Of a DNA stretch of 64,000 bases, positions 56,889 through 64,000 are shown one piece after another; the stretch's first letter is position 1, and every line of letters starts with the position of its first letter. Under the pieces are notes generated by a model. The model had not been told where the DNA came from. It made no database searches and saw only the letters and a program-made list of their open reading frames with translations. This DNA comes from Proteus columbae (GTDB taxonomy: Bacteria > Pseudomonadota > Gammaproteobacteria > Enterobacterales > Enterobacteriaceae). The position numbers and the translations under genes were made by a program. The DNA lies in the NCBI RefSeq assembly GCF_002777965.1, contig NZ_NGVR01000032.1, positions 124,001-188,000 on the forward strand. Reading direction: 5' to 3'.

Positions 56889-59132
56889 TTAAAAACGGAC
56901 TTCTCCTGCAAATAAGTAGCTTCGACCTCGAGCAGTTTGAGTATTACTTCCTGGCTCTTGCATAATTGGCGCTGAATTGCTTCTATCAAGCGCATTAGAA
57001 TAGTTTTTATTCATTAAATTATGCACAGCAAATTTCAGTGAGATATTTTTATTAATTTGGTAATTGCTATAAACGTCAATGACCGTTGGGATTTTTTCTT
57101 GTTCTACCATAGGAACCTTACCAGTATCGAAATCTAGCCCCTCTGGTGCGGATTTGCGTGATTTTCCTGTTATTTGGATCACAGTACCTAATTCTAATGA
57201 CTGGTCATCAAAGAAGCGAACACCGGTATCAATAGTGGCATAATATTTAGGTAATTCAGAAGCGGGTGTTTGCCCAAAGTCAGTACTGGCAATCGACGTC
57301 GGTTGAGATGTTCGCTGATCGCTATAAGAAAGGTTTGTGTAAAAAACTCCTGCATCATAATTTGCTTGAAGTTCATAACCGCGTAAAGTTACCGGCTCAA
57401 GACTATTGGTATACAGGAAAATATTGCCATCATATTCTATTCCTGCATAATCCTCATTCGTTAAAGAACCGTCATTTTTACAACGCACCCCACCTTGACA
57501 TACAAAATAAGAATCACTAGAAATGTAGTCTTTGATTTTTGTGTGATACCACAATCCTTTAAATCGTAGGCTGTCACCTTCAATAATTAAATCAGGGCGA
57601 TAGCTATTAAAACCTAATTGAACAGTATCTGCCTTTTCGCTTTTTAAAAATGGATTCATTGATGCACCACCTTCATTGGCAAAGAAGATCTCTTGAGATG
57701 TAGGTGCTCTCATCGTTTGTGCATAACTTATAAATGGCTGAAATTCTGGAATAATTTCAGCAGAAAGCAACATTCCAGGATCCCAATTTCTATCATGGCG
57801 ATTGACATTCATTTCTCCTTCAGGGAAACAAGCAGCTGTTGGATCGCAAGCAGGTTTACGCCCTTTAATATGATAATCGACATAATTTAAATTGAGATCT
57901 AACGTATAAATATCATATTCAAATTTCATTTGTGAGAAGAAACTGGTTAAATCGTTTTTTCCTTGCGGTGCAAACGTATTATATTCAACCATGTTTTGTG
58001 ATTGCCACGGATCAGTAGAAGGCGCAACAACATTACGTTTGTATTCTGTTGACATTAATTTTGAGCCAAGCGTTAATGCCATATCCAATTCACCGTAATT
58101 AAAGCGGCTGGTATTTTTGGCCACTAATGAGTCAGATATATTTTTGGCATTTGCTTCACGTAAGCTCACAAGAGAATCACCCTCAAATTTTTGTGATGCT
58201 TGGCTGTGGCTAAGCAAAATTTCGCTATCAAATAAATCATTTAACGGTGTATAGCGATATTTTGCATAATAATCTTTGGCGTCAATTTTACGACGATTAA
58301 AATTATTGTTATAAAAACGACCACTTAATTCTAATTCATGAGAATCGTTTGGTTTTATATTTATTTTAGTGAGTTCTGAGTGTGGTCTTTGATTAAATTC
58401 TTTACTTGTCGAAAATTCCTCACTATTAAAACCCGCGCCATTTTTATAAGACGATTCTATTTTGTGTCCACTTAACGCAAGCATTGCACCAACTGTACCA
58501 TTATCATTAAATAATGAACGCTGCCCTGCAAAAGCAACCATACCGTTATAACCTAAGCCATTTGTGCCACCAGCGGCTTTACTTCTTACCCCCCAAGAGT
58601 GGTTTTCAAATAAAACATCTTCTACACCAATGGTTTTAAAATTAGCACTTCCTGCTAGGGCATTAATACTATTTTCACCATCTTGTTGACCACGAGAAAT
58701 GTCGATTTGAATAATGAAATTCGGATCGATCATGGTATTAAATTGGTTGTAAGGTTGCGCACCATGAGCATATTGGCTAGGTGATGTGCTATACATAGTT
58801 TGTGTGACACCATCCACCATCATATTAACGCGACCAAAACCGCTAAGCCCACGAATATTGACACTAACACCCGGTTGACTCACATCCATTTGAGTATACG
58901 TTCCCGGTGTTGAACGTAATGCTTGTTCAACAGATTCAAGATTATTAATTTCACCAATAGAGCTATAAGCACCCGGTTTTCCCAATGTTTTTTGTTCAGG
59001 TGTTTCTTTTTGTGCTGATGAAACTTTTAAGCTACTAAATTGAACCGCTTTATCTGTTTCAGATGCGATGGCAAGATGATTAACACCCGAAAATAAAATA
59101 AGAGTGCTAAGTATTTTCCTTGTAAATTTCAT
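56889..59132 (-). CDS. cjrC: TonB-dependent outer-membrane receptor (CjrC-like)
   Basis: 747 residues: signal peptide ending LAIA-SE, plug domain (about 45-165; SVNIRGLSGFGRVNMMVDGV), then a beta-barrel ending in GEVRF with C-terminal Phe. It looks like the haem/haemoglobin receptor group. The company of a ChaN-like and a TonB-like gene gives the cjrABC layout of E. coli, where CjrC is the colicin Js receptor. The natural ligand is unknown. Confidence 0.78.
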   Translation of the reverse strand: MKFTRKILSTLILFSGVNHLAIASETDKAVQFSSLKVSSAQKETPEQKTLGKPGAYSSIGEINNLESVEQALRSTPGTYTQMDVSQPGVSVNIRGLSGFGRVNMMVDGVTQTMYSTSPSQYAHGAQPYNQFNTMIDPNFIIQIDISRGQQDGENSINALAGSANFKTIGVEDVLFENHSWGVRSKAAGGTNGLGYNGMVAFAGQRSLFNDNGTVGAMLALSGHKIESSYKNGAGFNSEEFSTSKEFNQRPHSELTKINIKPNDSHELELSGRFYNNNFNRRKIDAKDYYAKYRYTPLNDLFDSEILLSHSQASQKFEGDSLVSLREANAKNISDSLVAKNTSRFNYGELDMALTLGSKLMSTEYKRNVVAPSTDPWQSQNMVEYNTFAPQGKNDLTSFFSQMKFEYDIYTLDLNLNYVDYHIKGRKPACDPTAACFPEGEMNVNRHDRNWDPGMLLSAEIIPEFQPFISYAQTMRAPTSQEIFFANEGGASMNPFLKSEKADTVQLGFNSYRPDLIIEGDSLRFKGLWYHTKIKDYISSDSYFVCQGGVRCKNDGSLTNEDYAGIEYDGNIFLYTNSLEPVTLRGYELQANYDAGVFYTNLSYSDQRTSQPTSIASTDFGQTPASELPKYYATIDTGVRFFDDQSLELGTVIQITGKSRKSAPEGLDFDTGKVPMVEQEKIPTVIDVYSNYQINKNISLKFAVHNLMNKNYSNALDRSNSAPIMQEPGSNTQTARGRSYLFAGEVRF

Positions 59133-59297
59133 AATAAACCTATTCTTTATTTTTATTTAAATAGGCTCACGTTGCTTTATATAAAGTAATTAAACTAGAA
59201 AATATTATTATTGTTATATTCGTATTAAATAATAGCGCTGCCTCTCTTAAAGAAAGACAGGCTAATTTATTAAACTTATTTATTATTACAGATTATT

Positions 59298-61466
59298 CTA
59301 TTTTATATTTTGAGCTTTAAAATAGACTTCAGGCTGTTCTAACATCAGAATAAAGGCATATTCTTTTGCTGTGTCGCGTAAGCGATTAAAACGTCCTGAT
59401 TTACCACCATGCCCTGCACTCATATTCGTATCAAGTAATAGTAGGTTATTATCTGTTTTTAATTCACGCAATTTAGCAACCCATTTTGCAGGCTCCCAAT
59501 ATTGCACTTGTGAATCATGTAATCCTGTTGTGACTAATAAATGAGGATAAGCCTTGGCAACCACATTATCGTATGGACTATACGATTTTAGGCGGAAATA
59601 AACGTCTTTATCCGCAGGATTTCCCCACTCTTCATATTCCCCTGTTGTTAAAGGAATTGAAGCATCAAGCATTGTTGTCACAACATCTACAAAAGGAACT
59701 TGAGATACAACACCACGGTATAATTCTGGTGCCATATTCACAACAGCACCCATTAATAAACCCCCCGCACTGCCACCCATAGCGTAAACGTGTTTAGGTG
59801 CTCCGTAACCATTGGCAATTAGATATTTAGTGGCATCAATAAAGTCTGTAAAAGTATTAACTTTATGTTCCATTTTACCTTGGTTATACCAGCGCTTGCC
59901 TAATTCGCCACCACCACGCACATGTACAATTGCATAAACAAAGCCTCTGTCTAATAAACTTAAACGAGGTGAACTAAACGAAGGATCAATGCTACTACCG
60001 TAAGAGCCATAGCCATAAATTAAGATAGGATTTTCACCTTTCTTAAATAAGTCTTTGCGATAAACCAATGATACGGGAACTTCAACACCATCTTGTGCTT
60101 TTACCCAAATACGCTCACTTTCATACAAATCACGTTCAAAGCCTTTTACTTCTTGCTGTTTAAGCAGTTGCTTTTGATGCGTTTGCATATTCCATTGATA
60201 AGTTGAAGAAGGCGTTGTCATGGAAGTATAACCAAAACGAAGTTCTTCACTATCCGCTTGTGGGTTAAATCCTAGCCATGCCATATAAACAGGATCGTCA
60301 AACGTAACATAAGTTGATTGACCTGTTTTCCAATCAATTTGACGTAATGACACTAGACCTTGTTTTCTTTCTTCCACAACCAACCAGCGATTAAAGAGAT
60401 CAAAACCTTCTAAATCGACCTCTTTTTGTGGTGCAATGACGGTTTCCCAAGGCTTATCGATTGATGCGGTTTTATAAAGGCCAAACAATTCACTCTCATG
60501 ATTTGAACGAATATAAAATTCGCCATTAAAATGGTCGATATCGTACTCACGTCCTTCTTGACGTGCAGAGAAGACAACCATCGGCTTTTCTGGTGCATTC
60601 GCGTCAATTAAACGAGACTCTGAGGTTGTTGAGCTTTCAATCGAGACAAGAATGTAATCTTCAGATTTGCTTTTACCCATCCATGTATAAAAGCGATCGT
60701 CGTTTTCTTCGAAAATTTTGACATCTTGCTTACGATCAGTGCCATATTGATGGCGATAGATTTGATAAGGCAGTAGCGTTTGCGGATCTTTATCAACATA
60801 AAATAGTGTTTTGCTATCATTTGCCCACACAAGATTTGCAGAGATATTGGTTAACACATTCTCTTTCCATGTATTATCCGATAAATCTTTATAAGCAACA
60901 TTATAGTTTCTGCGCCCTTCTTTATCTTCTGCAATAGCAATACGTTTGTTATCAGGGCTGATTGTCAGATCACCTAATTGATAAAATTCGTGCCCTTTAG
61001 CACGTTCGTTTCCATCAACGAGAACTTCCCATTCACCTTCACTATTTACTGGTTTACGCTGATAAATAGGGAAATCTTTACCTTCTTGATAAATAGTACG
61101 ATACGTATATCCGTTATAAATATAAGGTACTGATTCATCGTTTTGAGCCATACGGCTCACCATTTCATTAAAGAGCGTTTCTTCAAGCGCCTTACCTTCT
61201 TTCATCACTGATTCGGTATAGGCATTTTCAGCGTTCAGATAATCAAGCACGTTAGGATCTTTACGTGAATCATCTCGTAGCCAATAATAATTGTCGGTGC
61301 GCGTATCTCCGTGATCTGTCATCACATGAGGCACTTTATTCGCTTTTGGTGGCATCACTAGGGAGTCCTTCTGATTTTGAGCCAATGCAGGTGTTGCTGA
61401 AATTAACAATGCCATGATCGCACTCGTTAATTTCAACGTCATCCGTTTTTTTGTTGCGACTAGCAT
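59298..61466 (-). CDS. Exported oligopeptidase B-like S9A peptidase
   Basis: Prolyl oligopeptidase family: an N-terminal beta-propeller (about 40-440) and an alpha/beta-hydrolase domain with Ser566 (GGSAGG), Asp651 and His686 as the triad. 722 residues, against 686 for cytoplasmic PtrB, because it has a signal peptide ending PALAQ. So it should act in the periplasm or be secreted. It lies between the TonB-like and receptor genes. Confidence 0.85.
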   Translation of the reverse strand: MLVATKKRMTLKLTSAIMALLISATPALAQNQKDSLVMPPKANKVPHVMTDHGDTRTDNYYWLRDDSRKDPNVLDYLNAENAYTESVMKEGKALEETLFNEMVSRMAQNDESVPYIYNGYTYRTIYQEGKDFPIYQRKPVNSEGEWEVLVDGNERAKGHEFYQLGDLTISPDNKRIAIAEDKEGRRNYNVAYKDLSDNTWKENVLTNISANLVWANDSKTLFYVDKDPQTLLPYQIYRHQYGTDRKQDVKIFEENDDRFYTWMGKSKSEDYILVSIESSTTSESRLIDANAPEKPMVVFSARQEGREYDIDHFNGEFYIRSNHESELFGLYKTASIDKPWETVIAPQKEVDLEGFDLFNRWLVVEERKQGLVSLRQIDWKTGQSTYVTFDDPVYMAWLGFNPQADSEELRFGYTSMTTPSSTYQWNMQTHQKQLLKQQEVKGFERDLYESERIWVKAQDGVEVPVSLVYRKDLFKKGENPILIYGYGSYGSSIDPSFSSPRLSLLDRGFVYAIVHVRGGGELGKRWYNQGKMEHKVNTFTDFIDATKYLIANGYGAPKHVYAMGGSAGGLLMGAVVNMAPELYRGVVSQVPFVDVVTTMLDASIPLTTGEYEEWGNPADKDVYFRLKSYSPYDNVVAKAYPHLLVTTGLHDSQVQYWEPAKWVAKLRELKTDNNLLLLDTNMSAGHGGKSGRFNRLRDTAKEYAFILMLEQPEVYFKAQNIK

Positions 61467-61493
61467 AACGTTTTATTTCCTTTTGACCTGTCG

Positions 61494-62303
61494 TTAGAAC
61501 GTTAGTGTAGAAAACTCAATTGGCATTTCAACCATTATTTTACCTTTCGACAATAACTCTATCGGCGGTATAGGTAAGGGTTCAGCACGTTTGAGTACTC
61601 TTTGTGCTTCTCTGTCTAAAGAACGCACGCCACTACTAAGAATTAATTCACTCGATATGACATAACCTTGTTCATCAACAATAAAGCGCACTTTAGAAAC
61701 ACCTGTTCTGCCTTTGCTTTTTGCTTCTTCAGGGTAGGCTTTATAGCGATTAAGGTGTCCTTTTGTTTTAGCCTGCCATAATGCTAACGCGTTTTCTGAG
61801 CTATCTGAATCGCTATCATAATTTGCACTAACATCGTTAGATTGCTGTTTTGCCGCAGAGCGACTACTTGAAGGCGCCGATTGACTAGACACATTCTCGC
61901 TAATAGTAGGCGCGGGCTTTACCGGAGAGGTAACAGGTGTCACTTTAGCTGTTTGCTCTACATTGACTCTTTTGTTAGGTTTTTCAAGCAAGATATCTGC
62001 GTTTTCATTCACGATTAGATCAGGTTGTTTTTCAGCAATATCTTGCTCTACCTTTTTTTGGCTTGCCACCGCTAGTTGTTGATCGACTCCTACAATCTGT
62101 TTTTCATTGCTGATTGCTTGTACGTTTTCACTTAAGCTCATCATTACAGCTAATTCTGGCTCTTGTATAAGTACTGTATTCTCTTTATTGAAATAAAAAT
62201 AAGCTATGACAAAAATAGCATGTACACCGATAGCCAAAATAAATGCTTTAGAACTGCAAAGCTGAAATTTTGGCATTTGATCCATACAAGAGGAAATAAG
62301 CAT
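61494..62303 (-). CDS. cjrB: TonB-like energy transducer (CjrB-like)
   Basis: 269 residues: one N-terminal membrane anchor (about 18-37), a Pro/Ser/Lys-rich linker, and a C-terminal TonB domain from about residue 185 (YKAYPEEAKSKGRTGVSKVR). Presumably the dedicated TonB for the receptor of this operon. No strong ribosome binding site was seen for the first ATG; ATG codons at positions 7 and 10 are alternatives. Confidence 0.78.
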   Translation of the reverse strand: MLISSCMDQMPKFQLCSSKAFILAIGVHAIFVIAYFYFNKENTVLIQEPELAVMMSLSENVQAISNEKQIVGVDQQLAVASQKKVEQDIAEKQPDLIVNENADILLEKPNKRVNVEQTAKVTPVTSPVKPAPTISENVSSQSAPSSSRSAAKQQSNDVSANYDSDSDSSENALALWQAKTKGHLNRYKAYPEEAKSKGRTGVSKVRFIVDEQGYVISSELILSSGVRSLDREAQRVLKRAEPLPIPPIELLSKGKIMVEMPIEFSTLTF

Positions 62304-62321
62304 ATTCGTGTTATCAATAAA

Positions 62322-63191
62322 TTAAGGTAATGCGACAGGTGTTATCCAAAGATAATCGGCATGAACTGAAGTAACATCACTTCCCTCTTCCGTCATTATC
62401 ACGACTGTCACGTTTTCATTCGGCGCTAGATCAGCAACGTGTAAAGGAACACCCATTACTTTTGTGGCATGAAAAGAGCCAGCAATTAAAAGTGCCGGTG
62501 TCGGAGCATCTAATAAACTTTTAGCCATTGCACGATCTCGCAATTGCTGAATAACTGTCATTTTTTCTGCTTGTGTTTTATCAAGTTCACCGCCATGAGA
62601 AAGCTCAATTGTTTTTTGAATAAGTTGGCGAACAGATGTATCAGTTGAATGCACACCATCAATAATAGGAGGATTTTTATACGCACTAGATATTTCACTG
62701 CGATCAATATTTGCAGCTAATAAAGGATAATCAGCGCTTAGCCCTGCTTTAACAATATTGCCATACCATTTCCAAGGCCAACCTGAATTCCATTTTAATG
62801 CAGCCATTAATCGCTCATCTCGTAGGTATTCAGAGCCTGAATAACGTTTCTTTGTGTTATCAACTAATGATTGCTGGCTTGGTGTTAGCATCTCAAGTAA
62901 AACCGCTCCTTGAGGGCGTTTTTTAGGCAGTTCTGTCATTAACCAATATTCAATATCATGATGATAAGCATTGTCATGTTTTTCACCAATAATCACATGT
63001 GATTGACTTGCTAATCGTGTTAACAGTGTGTCTGCTGTGATGGATTGCCCAGTCTGAGTATCAATGATATTTGCCGACTGAATAATTGCCAGATCTACGG
63101 TTGATACAGGTTGTTTTTCTATTGAATGACATGCTGAAAGACTTATTAATGAAACTAGTAGTAAGATCCTTTTTGATATTGAGAAAAACAT
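62322..63191 (-). CDS. cjrA: ChaN-like haem-binding lipoprotein (CjrA-like)
   Basis: ChaN family (PF04187). A lipobox LSAC places the acylated cysteine at residue 21. Core motifs VIIGEKHDNAYHH near residue 67 and IAGSFHATK near 240 match the family, which binds haem in Campylobacter ChaN. AGGA five bases before ATG 63191 selects that start over ATG 63197, giving 289 residues. First gene of the operon, behind a Fur-like box. Confidence 0.78.
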   Translation of the reverse strand: MFFSISKRILLLVSLISLSACHSIEKQPVSTVDLAIIQSANIIDTQTGQSITADTLLTRLASQSHVIIGEKHDNAYHHDIEYWLMTELPKKRPQGAVLLEMLTPSQQSLVDNTKKRYSGSEYLRDERLMAALKWNSGWPWKWYGNIVKAGLSADYPLLAANIDRSEISSAYKNPPIIDGVHSTDTSVRQLIQKTIELSHGGELDKTQAEKMTVIQQLRDRAMAKSLLDAPTPALLIAGSFHATKVMGVPLHVADLAPNENVTVVIMTEEGSDVTSVHADYLWITPVALP

Positions 63192-63250
63192 AATCATCCT
63201 ATTAGTTATATATACCTACTTTAGTTAGACGCATAGGTTAATATTATTGT

Positions 63251-63271
63251 TAATAATTATCAATATCATTA
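63251..63271 (-). promoter_or_regulatory. Fur-like box upstream of the cjr-like operon
   Basis: The minus strand reads AATGATATTGATAATTATTAA, three adjacent near-NATWAT hexamers (GATATT, GATAAT, TATTAA). It is about 60 bases upstream of the first gene. Confidence 0.62.
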
Positions 63272-63320
63272 TTATATTAATTTGCATTTAATATTTTTTA
63301 TACCTATTTAAAGAGTATAA

Positions 63321-63350
63321 AAAAAGCGCCTGAAAAAGGCGCTTTACTTT
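63321..63350 (-). terminator. maeB terminator
   Basis: Minus-strand AAAGCGCCT pairs with AGGCGCTTT around five bases, followed by T-rich sequence. Confidence 0.9.
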
Positions 63351-63378
63351 ATAGATGGAATAACTAAATTAGTGACAA

Positions 63379-64000
63379 TTAATTCTGAGATTGTGCCTGA
63401 GCTTCAACAACAGCTAATGCCACCATATTTACGATACGACGTACTGATGCAATTGGTGTCAAGATATGGGCTGGTTTAGCAACCCCCATTAACACTGGCC
63501 CTACTGTCACACCATCAGAGCTAGTTACACGTAGTAAGTTATAGCTAATGCGTGCAGCTTCCATTGTTGGCATAACTAACAGGTTTGCAGAGCCTTTTAA
63601 TGGGCTATCTGGCATCACATCACGGCGAATAGATTCTACTAATGCTGCATCTGCATGCATTTCACCATCAATTTCTAATTCAGGTGCACGTTGTTTGATT
63701 ATCTCTAATGCTTTTCTGAGTTTGATTGAAGATGGACTATCAAATGAGCCGAAACTTGAACGAGAAACCAGCGCTGCTTTTGGCTCAATACCAAAGCGAC
63801 GAATAGTATCAGCAGCCATAATCGTAATATCTGCTAGTTGTTCTGCGGTTGGATCTTCATTGACGTAAGTGTCTGTAATAAAGGTGTTACCACTTGGTAA
63901 TAGCAGCGCATTCATTGCCCCTGCTGTTTCCATTCCTTCACGTAAACCAAACACATTTTTGTAGATTTCAAAATGTTCAGAATAGCTGCCCACAGTACCA
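63379..64000 (-). CDS. maeB: NADP-dependent malic enzyme MaeB, C-terminal part
   Basis: The gene enters from the right edge; the frame is open to base 64000 and the GTG at 63993 is internal. The translation is the phosphotransacetylase-like C-terminal domain of MaeB (AGAMNALLLPSGNTFI, then GSANLLVMPTMEAARISYNLL and GVAKPAHILTPIASVRRIVNM), nearly identical in wording to E. coli. Catalyses oxidative decarboxylation of malate to pyruvate; the malic enzyme domain is outside. Confidence 0.95.
   Translation of the reverse strand, partial: GTVGSYSEHFEIYKNVFGLREGMETAGAMNALLLPSGNTFITDTYVNEDPTAEQLADITIMAADTIRRFGIEPKAALVSRSSFGSFDSPSSIKLRKALEIIKQRAPELEIDGEMHADAALVESIRRDVMPDSPLKGSANLLVMPTMEAARISYNLLRVTSSDGVTVGPVLMGVAKPAHILTPIASVRRIVNMVALAVVEAQAQSQN

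Overview
The window is a stretch of chromosome from an AT-rich gammaproteobacterium. Gene order and protein similarity point to the Enterobacterales family Morganellaceae, most like Proteus. Blocks of E. coli-like order are recognisable: sppA-ansA-pncA, yeaC-msrB-gapA-yeaD-mipA, dadA-dadX, fadR-nhaB-dsbB, leu/cys/gly tRNAs-pgsA-uvrC-uvrY, guaB-guaA with divergent xseA, and maeB. Species was not established, and no phage structural genes, transposases or CRISPR arrays were seen.

Layout. 1-6.5 kb: end of sppA, asparagine and nicotinamide degradation (ansA, pncA), yeaC/msrB, the glycolytic gapA with a perfect CRP-type site upstream, yeaD, mipA. 6.5-15 kb: hypF, the D-alanine catabolic pair dadA-dadX, fadR, nhaB, dsbB. 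15-23.5 kb: accessory genes, namely a small lipoprotein, an SMR pump, the sugar exporter SotB, a methyltransferase behind a Fur-like box, a copper-type DUF305 protein behind a textbook CueR-like promoter, an AraC regulator next to a YqhD-like alcohol dehydrogenase, and a GT9 glycosyltransferase. 23.7-25.7 kb: ten tRNA genes on the minus strand, eight of them identical tRNA-Leu(UAA) copies in two tandem-repeat families, followed by tRNA-Cys and tRNA-Gly. 25.8-29 kb: pgsA, uvrC and a uvrY homologue whose receiver domain has lost its phosphorylation residues.

29-39 kb: a GFA-family protein, a 1016-residue DUF2339 membrane protein, a class II fructose-bisphosphatase and a four-gene catabolic operon (DeoR-ribokinase fusion, amidotransferase-like protein, DMT transporter, phosphotriesterase-like hydrolase), then about 1 kb of gene-free AT-rich DNA. 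39-52 kb: the most interesting part. A translationally coupled RNA ligase and HD-domain/polynucleotide-kinase pair looks like an RNA end-healing and sealing system, and 8 kb further on lie two overlapping RlaP-type nucleotidyltransferase genes, a family linked to RNA repair. Between and beside them are a papain-like amidase with a decayed upstream gene, an orphan S24 repressor, a molybdate-type ABC transporter with a ModE-like box, a SorC regulator, cutA, an Imm35/YrhB-like protein and a double-HTH regulator.

52-64 kb: guaBA and xseA, then a four-gene iron-regulated-looking operon resembling cjrABC (ChaN-like lipoprotein, TonB-like protein, TonB-dependent receptor) with a periplasmic oligopeptidase B-like gene inserted before the receptor, and finally the 3' end of maeB. 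Protein families are assigned by recognition from memory; no database search was run.
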